Source of the DNA: Sipunculus nudus
Taxonomy: Eukaryota; Annelida; Sipuncula; Golfingiida; Sipunculidae
Direction: 5' to 3'
DNA: 64,000 nucleotides
NCBI GenBank assembly: GCA_026874595.1
Contig: CM049316.1
Location: 78,587,676-78,651,675 of the forward strand
Shown piece by piece: positions 1 through 11,300 of this stretch; the first letter of the stretch is position 1; every line of letters starts with the position of its first letter. A model generated the notes under the pieces. The model saw only the letters and a program-made list of their open reading frames with translations, did not search any database and was not told where the DNA came from. A program made the translations under genes and the position numbers.

Positions 1-1
1 A

Positions 2-682
2 GATAAAATACCGGTAACCTCAAATTGTCCTTCAAAATTTGCTCAAGGTCTTATTCACATGATGGAAGAACTACAATTGATTGATATATGGCGCCATCGA
101 AATTCAAATATTTACGGTTATACTTTCTTACAAAAAACACTAAGAATACAATCAAGGCTCGATTATTGGTTCATCAGTAATAATCTTCAATATTCTGTAA
201 CGCATGTCGCAATTAAGCCCGCTCTAAAAACTGATCATAGTTTAGTAGAACTTAAAATAAAATTAGAACATAGAAGGAATCCAGGAAAAGGGTTCTGGAA
301 ATTTAACGCATCACTATTGGCGGACACTTTATTTACGAATAATTGCAAGGAAATTATAAGTAAATGTATTGAACAATATAAAACCCATGAAAATAAAAAT
401 ACTGTTTGGGAATTAATTAAATGTGAAGTAAGAGCATATTGCATCAAATATTCCATCACAAAGGCTAAAGAAAGGCGTCGCTTAGAGGAATCTATAAATA
501 AAGAGTTAATGTTATTGAAAGAAAAACTCGATAATGATTATGATAGAAAAGATGATGAGGGGTTCCAAAACTTGTTGAGAGAGCTAGATTCTATTAATAG
601 TCTTAATACTAAAGGTGCTATGCTGAGATCTAAAGCGAAATACGTGGAACACGGAGAGAGAAATACAAAGTACTTTTTTTAA
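2..682 (+). pseudogene. LINE ORF2: endonuclease C-terminus and linker
   Basis: The frame is open from base 2, so the true start is off the window. Visible are the late endonuclease motifs SRLDYWFIS and TDHSLV (the last with the catalytic Asp-His of the exonuclease-endonuclease-phosphatase fold), which nick target DNA for target-primed reverse transcription. A charged helical linker follows, ending in the conserved GERNTKYFF block found just before the RT in L1-like ORF2. The frame stops at 680-682 because the T run holds seven T; with six, the reading would continue as NLEKRN. This is therefore a frameshifted fragment of the same ORF that continues at 931. Confidence 0.85.
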
Positions 683-930
683 TCTAGAAAAGAGAAATCA
701 ATCAATTAAAAATATACAATCATTATTGTATGAAAATAAGCTTATAACTGACCCCGACCTCATTTTGAAGCGACAAGAACAATTTAGAGTGAACTTTATG
801 GTTATGAACAAACAAATGAAGATGATGAAAACTACTTTTTTAATAAAGATTACTATATAAACAAATAAACGGAAGATGAAGCCTCTGAATGCGACCTAGA
901 ACTGTCAGAATTAGAGGTTAAAAGGCTATA

Positions 931-3285
931 ATGGAAATGTCCAATGGTAAATCACCTGGTACAGATGGATTTACTGTAGAATTTTATAAATATTTCTGGA
1001 ACGACATAAAGACACCAGTAATGGAGTTGTTCTATTTTTCTTTTGGAATTGGTTCACTCTCAGTTGAACAGAGACGGGGTATTATAACACTTCTACCTAA
1101 AACAGATAAGGACTTAAGATTATTAAAGAATTGGCGCCCGATTTCCCTGCTTAATACTGACTACAAAATTTTAACAAAGGTATTCGCTAATAGACTTCAA
1201 AAGGTTCTTCCATCCATTATTAGTAGTAGTCAAATGGGCTACTTAAAAGGAAGACAAATTGGCTGTAATATTAGAACTATTGAAGATATATACGATTATT
1301 GTAATGAACATAATTTATTAGGATATATGCTAATAGCTGATTTTGAAAAAGCTTTCGACTCCATAAGTTGGAAATTTATTAACAAGATATTTAAATATTT
1401 TAAATTTGGCACTAGTTTTTTAAAATGGTTACAGATTTTTTATAATGATATAGAGAGTTGTGTGATAAATAACGGTTTTGCATCAAGATTCTTCAAATTA
1501 CACAGGGGAATAAGGCAAGGGTGTCCCCTATCTGCACTTATATTTATCCCTGCTGTAGATATGTTATCAATTGAAATTAAAAATAACCCTAATATTAATG
1601 GCGTTACGATAGGAGACACAGAAAATCATCTTGTACAATTAGCTGATGACACTACTATGTTTATAAAGAATGAAAAATCGATGCATAAAACTCTCGATGT
1701 TTTAGAAAAATTGAGAGGCGCATCTGGATTAAAGATCAATTTGAACAAGTCGTACATCATTCGGTTATGGGGAAATTACAATAACCAAAACAGTATTTGT
1801 GGGATTAACTGTCAGGATGGACCATTTAAGATCTTAGGGATATGGTTCTCAGCAAATAAAGCAGAGATGGATTGATTAAATTTTCGCACTAGAATACAGA
1901 AATTACGAAATATTATAAACATTTGGTGTCAAAGAGACTTGACATTAAAAGGAAAAATAACAGTAATTAAAAGTTTAGGCATTTCTCAATTACTGTACGC
2001 AGGAAGTGCACTATATGTCCCAGAATGGATAGTTCAGGAAGCTAACAGTATACTTTTTAAATTTTTATGGAACAATAAACCAGATAAGATTAAACGTGCA
2101 ACTATATGCTCACCTGTGGCAAAAGGTGGATTAAAAATGATAAATATATCTGTAATGTTAGAAAGTGTAAAGTTAAACTGGATAAATTTGATTTGTCGGA
2201 ATATATTCAAATCAGTTGCTGATGTATATTTTAAAGGCTATAACCTGTGTGATATGTTAGTATTTTCATATGGTATGGATGATATACCAGATAAATTACC
2301 TCGATTTTATAAGCAGTTGTTAGAGTCGTGGAATATATTTAGAGAAAAGTGTGTTAAGGAGGTAGTCTTGAATCAGTCATTATGGATTAATAAAAACATT
2401 CGATGTGGAGGAAAGACAATATTCTAAAAAGATTTTTATGAAAAAAATATAATTTCTTTGCCAGATATTGTTAGTAATTTTAATTTTTTAAGCTTCGAGG
2501 AAGCTAAATTGAAATATGGTTTGAAAAATGGAGATTTTCTAAGATATCATGCAATGTTGACTGCAATACCAAGTAACTGGAAACAATTTGTTTCAGACAT
2601 TGGTAATGTAAAGGATATCAAAGAACGAAATGTACTTGATACTGTTATAGGCCAATTAGATTTGTATAAATGTAGGACAAGAGATTTTTATGAAACGGCA
2701 ATATCCATTGAATATGAACCCCCGTCAGCAGTATCCAAATGGGAAAAGGTATATTGTGATTTGGATTGGGATTCTGTTTTCACGTTAGCTTTTAAATTAG
2801 TAAAAGATACCAGGATACAAACTCTTCAGTTTAAAATATTAACACAAATTTTTCCTTGTAATCTTAAGTTATTCCAGTGGCATATTGTTCATTCACCAAG
2901 ATGCAACCATTGCTACGAGATTGATACAATAGAACACTACTTTACTGAATATGATACTGTTAAAATATTTTGGAGCTCATTTCAGTCTTGGTGGCGAAAT
3001 ATATCTACTTGTTACTTTCATTTAAAAGGGAGAGATATTATATTTGGGGTGTTTGATGTTGAAAGCATCATGATCAAAGCTCTGAATTACTGTCTACTAA
3101 TGGCAAAGAGATATATATATATATATATATATGCTGCGAAATATTCAGGAAAATGTTTATTCTTTTTAGAATACTTACAGGACCTTAAATACAGGTTAGA
3201 AACTCATATTTACATAGAAAACTGTAAATTAAAGAAAAATATGGAGAGTATAGATATATTAATGTATGTCTATTTGAAACTGTGA
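931..3285 (+). pseudogene. LINE ORF2: reverse transcriptase and C-terminal domain
   Basis: One frame broken by TGA at 1873-1875 and TAA at 2425-2427. It contains RT blocks KSPGTDGF, NWRPISLLN, the first catalytic Asp in ADFEKAFDS, RQGCPLS, and the second Asp pair in a variant LADDTT box where Phe-Ala-Asp-Asp or Tyr-Ala-Asp-Asp is usual. The thumb region DLTLKGKITVIKSLGISQLLY follows. The C-terminal segment carries a Cys-Cys-His pattern (RCNHCYEIDTIEHYF) like the zinc-knuckle region of L1 and Tx1 ORF2. The bases between 683 and 930 encode further ORF2 sequence in shifted frames (for example ELYGYEQ). Confidence 0.88.
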
Positions 3286-3336
3286 ATGTTGTTGTGATGT
3301 AATTACTTTCAAAATAAAACTCCAAAAAAAAAAAAG

Positions 3337-4076
3337 ATAGGCAATCAAAGCAAACAGACTTTACCGACCAACACCCTAAAAACGTCCGACCTGTTAAAGG
3401 GGATGGTATATTTATTTTGTCAATTTTATATTGTCAATGCCCAAACCAAAATAAATATATGTCCAGATAACATGCTAGTTCCTCACATTGCACGGCAGCA
3501 AGCTCATCGATACTATGGGGATTCAATACTGATAAATAACTTAAAACTGTACTTTGGCCAATGAATGGCTCGTAGTAGTAGGATTTCCTTTTACCCAAGA
3601 TCCTCAGGGTTGACATACATGTGAGTTCACTTCATCCTGAGAGTAAAAGCACTCAGAGACCGCATGTCCACCTCCACGAACATAATGGGTCACCATCCAC
3701 CAGATCCGGAATATTACCAACATCCTGATCAAACCTTGTCTTGTGTAATAAAGAAATTCAGCCAAGCATACAATCGCGTACCAGACTTAAACAACTCTAC
3801 AAATACATCATAGGTCAGCTCTGCCCGCCGAAACAAAGGCGGCCTCTGGTACTATTGAATCATTAAATCAGAATCGTCTTCAAAGACTTGCATTGTTTAT
3901 GAATTAATGAAGAGCCATGCATATGGGTAAAACATACAATTGAAGGTCATTCACCATAATTAACTGTAAAATATTTGTACTTACTAGAAGTAAACTTTGA
4001 CTGAATTTCACTTTGTAATTCAACAAATTCATGTTACCATTGCAGATCATAGTCTAATAAATTTACGAAAGGATAA
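3337..4076. other. No gene recognised
   Basis: Unique-looking AT-rich sequence between the LINE tail and the first minisatellite. Short ORFs here show no family motif and no splice context that I can support. Confidence 0.5.
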
Positions 4077-5428
4077 ATATTATCAGTGTTGCAAATGACT
4101 GTTATGATTAATATAATCAGTGTTGTATATGACGGTAATGATTAATATTATCAATGTTGTATATGACTGATATGATTAATATTATCAGTGTTGTATGTGA
4201 CTGTTATGATTAATATTATCAGTGTGGTATGTGACTGTTATGATTAATATTATCAGTGTGGTATATGACTGTTATGATTAATGTTATCAGTTGGTATGTG
4301 ACTGTTATGATTAATGTTATCAGTGTGGTATGTGACTGTTATGGTTAATATTATCAGTGTGGTATGTGACTGTTATGGTTAATATTATCAGTGTGGTATG
4401 TGACTGTTATGATTAATGTTATCAGTGTGGTATATGACTGTTATGATTAATGTTATCAGTGTGGTATGTGACTGTTATGATTAATGTTATCAGTGTGGTA
4501 TGTGACTGTTATGATTAATGTTATCAGTGTGGTATGTGACTGTTATGATTAATGTTATAGGTGTGGTATGTGACTGTTATGATTATTGTTATAGGTGTGG
4601 TATGTGACTGTTATGATTAATGTTATAGGTGTGGTATGTGACTGTTATGATTAATGTTATAGGTGTGGTATGTGACTGTTATGGTTCATGTCATCAGTGT
4701 GGTATGTGACTGTTATGGTTCATGTCATCAGTGTGGTATGTGACTGTTATGGTTCATGTCATCAGTGTGGTATGTGACTGTTATGGTTCATGTCATCAGT
4801 GTGGTGGTGTGACTGTTATGGTTCATGTCATCAGTGTGGTATGTGGCTGTTATGGTTCATGTCATCAGTGTGGTATGTGACTGTTATGGTTCATGTCATC
4901 AGTGTGGTATGTGACTGTTATGGTTCATGTCATCAGTGTGGTATGTGACTGTTATGGTTCATGTCATCAGTGTGGTATGTGACTGTTATGATTAATGTCA
5001 TCAGTGTGGTATGTGACTGTTATGATTAATGTCATCAGTGTGGTATGTGACTGTTATGACGAATATCATCAGTGTGGTATGTGACTGTTATGACGAATAT
5101 CATCAGTGTGGTATGTGACTGTTATGACGAATATCATCAGTGTTGTATGTGACTGTTAAGATGAATATCATCAGTGTTGTATGTGACTTTTAAGATGAAT
5201 ATCATCAGTGTGGTATGTGACTGTTAAGATGAATATCATCAGTGTGGTATGTGACTGTTATGATGAATATCTTCAGTGTGGTATGTGACTGTTATGATGA
5301 ATATCTTCAGTGTGGTATGTGACTGTTATGATTGATATCATCAGTGTTGTTTGTGACTGTTATGATTAATATCATCAGTGTTGTATGTGACTGTTATGAT
5401 TAATATTATCAGTGTTGTATGTGACTGT
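4077..5428 (+). repeat. 34-bp minisatellite, about 40 units
   Basis: Tandem units built on TGTGACTGTTATGATTAAT followed by a short TATCAGTGTGGTA part. The period is 34 bp over about 1.35 kb. Variants are grouped along the array: TTAATATTATC at the left, then TTAATGTTATC, a block with ATAGG, a block with TTCATGTCATC, a block with CGAATATCATC, then TGAATATCTTC, and a return to TTAATATTATC at the right edge. There are no spacers, so it is not CRISPR-like, and no coding role is seen. Confidence 0.95.
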
Positions 5429-5430
5429 AA

Positions 5431-5690
5431 CTCATAGATTTCGCATGCAAAGCGAGCATGGTAGGTCATCAGCTTGGAGCCTGGGCAGCCGCGGGGAAAA
5501 CGCTCGGCTCTTTCCGCTGGCGACCCGAGTTCGTTTCCCGACGTTGCTATTAGAGTGGGTTGTGGTGGCCTGTGGTTTTCTCCGTGTTTTCCGGTTCCAC
5601 TCCTACAGTCTGCCGAAAGCCTCAATGCACCTGAGCCATGGAGATTGTCGCGATTAGTTATAATATCTATTTGTACGATTCATGTAAAAT
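5431..5690 (+). mobile_element. SINE-like tRNA-derived fragment (tentative)
   Basis: A GC-richer block in AT-rich surroundings. It carries a box-B-like GAGTTCGTTTCCC at about 5528-5540, a possible box-A-like TGGGCAGCCGCGG some 45 bp upstream, and a tail ending near AAATAAATAAG. This is the layout of a tRNA-derived SINE head plus body. I see no poly(A) tail or target duplication, and it sits exactly between two minisatellites. The short ORFs across it are on both strands and show no domain. The alternative is an unrelated GC-rich insertion. Confidence 0.35.
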
Positions 5691-5838
5691 AAATAAGTTT
5701 ATGTTGTTTTAAACACATTAAGTTGATTGTTTTCTAATAACAAATGCCTGATATTATGTTTAGTACACTTGGTAATACCGACATTTTGTTCTTGTATATA
5801 TTACAACCACCTTTTATTTTTAGTATAGTTTTATCAGA
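5691..5838. other. No feature recognised
   Basis: Short AT-rich spacer between the SINE-like block and the 31-bp array. Confidence 0.4.
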
Positions 5839-7263
5839 GAGCCGAATAGCCAGGACAGTTGACCTTAGTGTGCCGAATAGCCAGGACAGTTGACCTTAGT
5901 GTGCCGAATAGCCAGGACAGTTGACCTTAGTGTGCCGAATAGCTAGGACAGTTGAACTCAGTGAGCCGAACAGATGGAACAGTTGACCTCAGTGAGCCGA
6001 ATAGCTTGGGCAGTTGACCTCTGTGAGCCGAATAGTTTGGACAGTTTACCTCAACGAGCCGAATAGCTAGGACAGTTGACCTCAGTTAGCCAAATAGCTT
6101 GGACAGTTGACCTCAGCCGAATAGCTGGGACAGTTGAACTCAGTGTGCCGAATAGATGGGAGAGTTGACCTCAGTGAGCCGAATAGCTTGGACCGTTGAC
6201 CTCAGCCGAATAGCTAGGGCAGTTGACCTCAGTGAGCCGAAAAGCTGGGAGAGTTGACCTCAGTGAGCCAAATGGCAAGAACAGTTGACCTCTGTGAGCC
6301 AAATAGCTTGGACAGTTGACCTCAGTGAGCCGTATAGCTTGGACAATTGACCTCAGTGAGTCGAACAGCTTGGACAGTTAACCTCAGTGAGCCGAACAGA
6401 TGGAACAGTTGACCTCAGTGAGCCGAATAGCTTGGACAGTTGACCTCAGTTAGCCGAATAGCTTGGACAGTTGACCTCAGTGAGCCAAATAGCTTGGACA
6501 GTTGACCTCAGTGAGCCGAATAGCTTGGACAGTTGACCTCAGCCAAATAGCTTGGACAGTTGACCTAAGTGAGCCGAATAGATGGGACAGTTGACCTCAG
6601 TGAGCCGAATAGCTTGGACAGTTGACCTCAGCCGAATTGCTTGGACAATTGACCTCAGTGAGCCGAATAGATAGGACAGTTGACCTCAGTGAGCCGAATA
6701 GCTTGGACAGTTGACCTCACTCAGCCGAATAGCTAGAACAGTTGACCTCAATGAGCCAAATAGCTATGACAGTTGAGTCTCTGGCATTGAAACTTATGTG
6801 GCGACCTTTGACCTATTCAGGGTTTATGGCAGGACAGTTGACCTCAGTTAGCCGAATAGCTTGAACAGTTGACCTCAGTTAGCCAAATAGCTTGGACAGT
6901 TGACCTCAGTGAGCCGAACAGATGGAACAGTTGACCTCAGTGAGCCGAATAGCTTGGGCAGTTGACCTCAGTGAGCCAAATAGCTTGGACAGTTGACCTC
7001 AGTTAGCCGAATAGCTTGCACATTTGACCTCAGACAGTCGAATAGATGGGAGAGTTGACCTCAGTGAGCCGAATAGCTTGGACCATTGACCTCAGCCGAA
7101 TAGCTAGGGCAGTTGACCTCAGTGAGCCGAATAGCTGGGACAGTTGACCTCAGTGAGGCAAATGGCTAGAACAGTTCACCTCAATGAGCCAAATAGCTAG
7201 GACAGTTGAGTCTCTGGCATTGAAACTTATGTGGCGACCTTTGACCTATTCAGGGTTTATGGC
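5839..7263 (+). repeat. 31-bp minisatellite in two blocks, each with the same 56-bp edge
   Basis: Units built on GAGCCGAATAGCTTGGACAG plus TTGACCTCAGT, period 31 bp, with some shorter units that lack GTGAG. The array is interrupted at 6775-6830 by a 56-bp non-repeat segment (beginning GAGTCTCTGGCATTG) that recurs at the true right edge, 7208-7263. The last part of the array plus its flank was therefore duplicated as a module of about 433 bp. No coding potential is supported. Confidence 0.93.
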
Positions 7264-7886
7264 GATAATTTAGAATGATCTTTGGTCGCCAGCAGGTGGA
7301 GCTGGTGTTACCACAGCTAAAGACGGCACACCCTTGTGTTATCCGTTTTACATATTTTGCAATCTCAGTAAGCTCCGCCCGCATTTCGCTGTATACTCTA
7401 TTATTTCACCTTCTATAGTGTCAAGCGTATAGATGCAATTTTTTCGTGGTGCATTTATAGTTACGTGGTGAAGGAATATTCGGATCTCCGTGAGAGACAA
7501 CAAGCAAAACTAGCAAAACTGGGAAAAATCAGACGATTGGAAACATAATGAAATTATTTATATTAAGGAAATATACCAGAGCTGCATTTTATATTTTATA
7601 TATTATAAAATATATAAAATATAGCCCTTAATTTCCAAACAAAATGTGAAAGAAGGATTGTGAAAGGAGGGGGTTGGGTAACTTGCGTGACAGGGCTAGA
7701 GCAAGAGCGATATTTTAATTTTCAGTAGTCAGTGAAGTATACAGGGTCAAAGAAAAAGGGGTTTGCCCGAATATTATACGACTTGATAAGTTAAAATAAA
7801 AGTATTAAATAATTCATGCCTGTTTGATCAAAGATAACATATAATATACGTGTATTAAAAAAAAAGAAACAATTTATCCGAGGAGC
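7264..7886. other. Gene-poor AT-rich stretch with one hairpin
   Basis: No gene recognised. A near-perfect inverted repeat at 7591-7622 (arms ATATTTTATATA and TATATAAAATAT, 8-base loop) is the only structure I see. It lies downstream of the 3' end of the minus-strand protease gene. Confidence 0.5.
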
Positions 7887-7892
7887 TTTATT
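7887..7892 (-). terminator. Probable polyadenylation signal of the serine protease gene
   Basis: TTTATT on + reads AATAAA on minus, about 240 bases after the protease stop codon, giving a 3' UTR of ordinary length. No other AATAAA lies between the stop and this point on the minus strand that I could find. Confidence 0.5.
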
Positions 7893-8130
7893 CAAAAAAT
7901 GATACACACGGAAATATTTAGCTGATCTTTAATTTTCGGTATCAACTTCGAGCCGATTTCGCTCAAATTTAATTTTGTACCTCATATACTCTTTTCACCC
8001 TTAGAGCTGGGTGAACCCAGATACATCTTGCTCCTAACAAAATATGAGCATTTGCAAACGTCACAATAAACCGTTGAACACTGACTGACTGTGCAACAGA
8101 ATATAGTTTGCCGATGATACATTTTTCAGA

Positions 8131-8304
8131 TTAACGGAGGCATTTACACTTGTTTTGAATCCAGCTGCGATAGGGAATGACGTCAGCATACCCAAAGATC
8201 ACGAGTTCCGTGACGCAAGCAACAGGTGCCCAGCTGGCCACGCCCACCGCATTCCATCGACCTGTGGCGCCATCTTGACAGAGGAACGGTCCGCCAGAGT
8301 CACC
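8131..8304 (-). CDS. Protease coding exon 7 (catalytic Ser) and stop
   Basis: Begins after TTTTCTCCAG exactly at the Gly of GDSGGP (phase 0) and encodes residues 221-277. The nucleophile is Ser223. SWA and FGYAD occupy the positions of the usual SWG and PGVYT. The C-terminus NKCKCLR adds two cysteines before TAA at 8131-8133. Confidence 0.9.
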   Translation of the reverse strand, partial: GDSGGPFLCQDGATGRWNAVGVASWAPVACVTELVIFGYADVIPYRSWIQNKCKCLR

Positions 8305-11300
8305 CTGGAGAAAAGTAAAATCACTAAGATTACAGCCAGGGTCCTACAATACCTGGTAAAATACAGAGGTCAAATAAACTATAGTGTCACCTACAGTTCA
8401 TGCTTCTTTTAAATTCTATTAAAATAATGAAAGTGAGAAACCAGTCTATAAAAATGTATGATAACTCCCTGATTTAACGAGAGCCCCGCAAGATTGTATT
8501 ATACGCCCATCGTATGTCTAGTGATCTCTGACCTCATTAAATATGGGCGGATTAGGCCGATAATTAAATCAGTTGAGAAATTTTATTGGAAAAATTTATT
8601 ATGAGTTAAAAATCAAATATGAAATCAATCATATTTTTTTGGTAAATCATAAGGGCTGTGACCTCTCTTTTATTAAATAAACATGGATTTTGCCCTAGTC
8701 GAGATATTATATTGGTTTATATTTCTGTTGAGTTTTCACAAAATCCATCATATTCCTGGTGAGTTATAAAATCAATCATATATTTGGTAAATCATCAGTT
8801 CAACGGCCTCTGGGTTAATTAAGTATATATGCATGGATTTTGCCTTTAGTCGAACTCGGCCGAGACCATCTATCAGTAAGTGGCTTTGGTGATCTCGAGA
8901 AAATCCACCAAAAGATTGGTTAACGCGGTTTACGCCGGCGACACTAAAAATTAATGGACGGAAAGACGGACGGACGGACAGACCGTGGGTATACGTTGTT
9001 ACAGAACCTAATATCAACAGATCACGTATGCGTGACGAACATAAATCTTGTAATGGAGATAAAAAAATCAGAATCTGTTACACTAGGCAGCGTGAAAGAA
9101 ATAGGGGAATGTACAAAGAAGTCAGTGGGTTTTTTTGTTAACAAATAATTATAATTTATTCTTAAAACAACCCTAACATTACAATACACTAAATCAATAC
9201 AATTAGACAGTATAATAAATAGTGTACAGTACCTGGATACCACCACTGTCACAGCGACAACAAGTCCTTTAAAATGTATAATCCAGATGAACAGTTCACA
9301 TAAATCTTCTAAAAGAATAATAGTCCTATTCAGTCACAAATCAATCTGCTGTAATCCAAAAGTGAAGTTCTTGTTATAATCCAGAAAGCAAACTGGAGAC
9401 TATATAAAATCCGTTACAAATTCGAAGAAGATCTATAACTGCTGCAATTATCGGAAAGGCCCACACTCTTCCGTGTACACTGGAATATTTCTCTCTCCTC
9501 TCCCCGGCTCTAAAACACAGCCCCCTATTTATAACTTCTTCACCTCCAGCCGAGAACTTTCCATTTCCCGAACAATCCAAAGAACCCAGCAATACATGGT
9601 ACACACGCGCCCAAAGAACAGACTATAACAAAGAACGCTCTATATTCTACATGTCAGGGTTTACACGGCCCGGCTCGGCCAAGCGATGCTGCCATAGCAA
9701 CGGACAATGCCAGCGCTGCACATACACATATAAGACTGCTGTATCGGTGTAAGAGACATCTGCAACAACGTCTAGACGGGCGTGAAAACAGTAAAAGGAA
9801 GATGCCAAACTGGCACCTGCCATCAGGGAGCTCTTTGTCCAACATTGTTACCTGACGAAAATGGAGGAAGTGACTAACATATCAGGCCGAAATGATACAT
9901 GTGGATTTTGTCACGCTTAAATCCTTGTTGTTAAGCTGTGGCCATTTATGTGCAACAGTAGATCTTGACATGAGTGAATGTTGTCAATACCAAAGGCTTC
10001 TGAATAGGAACACAGGAGTTGTGCAGGGGGCGCAGATATTTGAATTTGGCTCAAATTTTTTTTTATAAAAAAAAACACCCATGAGCTTTAAATTGTTTGT
10101 TTGTGTTTGAATTGGATTATAAAGCTGTTTATGGTTCACCGTCACTTTGTGTGCCTATTTGTATTCAGACACTTTTTTACCAATGCACTGAGAGGCCCGA
10201 TCCCTTTGCAGCCACCGGAGCCTGAGATACAATGATATTTATAAAATAGGCCAGCAAGCTCTACTTGTCTGAGCCGCCATACCTCACTCCGTCCCTGCAA
10301 AGTCTAAATAAGGCTTTAAAATATATTTATAAACATAATTAGGTTCCAATGAAATATTATTACCTGGTCCCTCAAAAATATTCACCAGTTAGTCTACTAC
10401 TTCCTTTATAACAATATACCTGAATAAAGTCCTCATGCCTGACAATATGTATGCATTTAACACTAAATAATCTTATATTGTAAACAAATATTTCCAGATT
10501 ATTTCTAAATTTATCATCTTTCCTTCTTTATCAATTTTTTTTAATAAAAAATGGATTACTAAATGTAAAAATTTACTTGCTTTACACAATGAGATATGTT
10601 CGGGTTGTGGCCCAGTCCACAGGAATATGATCCGTAGCTTATGCATATAATACCTACCAGACATACTTGACCTCTTCCTGGAGCGTATTAATATAATACG
10701 TACCGGACATACTTGACCTCTCCCTGGAGCGTATGAATATAATACGTACCGGACATACTTGACCTCTCCCTGGAGCGTATGAATATAATACGTACCGGAC
10801 ATACTTGACCTCTCCCTGGAGCGTATGGATATAATACGTACCGGACATACTTGACCTCTCCCTGGAGCGTATGAATATAATACGTACCGGACATACTTGA
10901 CCTCTCCCTGGAGCGTATGGATATAATACGTACCGGACATACTTGACCTCTCCCTGGAGCGTATGGATATAATACGTACCGGACATACTTGACCTCTCCC
11001 TGGAGCGTATGAATATAATACGTACCGGACATACTTGACCTCTCCCTGGAGCGTATGGATATAATACGTACCGGACATACTTGACCTCTCCCTGGAGCGT
11101 ATGGATATAATACGTACCGGACATACTTGACCTCTTCCTGGAGCGTATGAATATAATACGTACCGGACATACTTGACCTCTCCCTGGAGCGTATGAATAT
11201 AATACGTACCGGACATACTTGACCTCTCCCTGGAGCGTATGAATATAATACGTACCGGACATACTTGACCTCTCCCTGGAGCGTATGAATATAATACGTA

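Larger units (their letters stand above)
1..3336 (+). mobile_element. Non-LTR retrotransposon (L1/Tx1-like LINE), 3' part, decayed
   Basis: The element enters the window inside the apurinic-type endonuclease, runs through linker, reverse transcriptase and a C-terminal Cys/His segment, and ends in AATAAA followed by a run of A at about 3324-3336. The 5' end lies outside the window. The reading frame is broken by a one-base T gain in the T7 run at 674-680, at least one further frameshift between 780 and 930, and in-frame stops at 1873 and 2425, so it cannot make ORF2 protein. A short (TA)n tract at about 3111-3131 lies inside the coding part. Clade assignment (L1/Tx1-like) rests on protein motifs only. 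Confidence 0.9.
8305..10640 (-). other. Distal part of protease intron 6, non-repetitive
   Basis: No exon recognised. It contains an imperfect duplication (8601-8870) and a short GGACG microsatellite (about 8955-8987). A somewhat GC-richer stretch at 9430-9850 has short ORFs on minus without recognisable domains or useful splice phases. Confidence 0.6.

Noticed and set aside
5341-5692. Three overlapping short ORFs
   Set aside because: They lie on both strands of the GC-rich SINE-like block, with no domain and no splice signals.
4077-7263. CRISPR-like arrays
   Set aside because: Units are contiguous with no unique spacers, and the setting is eukaryotic.
8155-8412. 85-codon + ORF
   Set aside because: Antisense shadow of protease exon 7; the minus strand gives GDSGGP in a valid exon.
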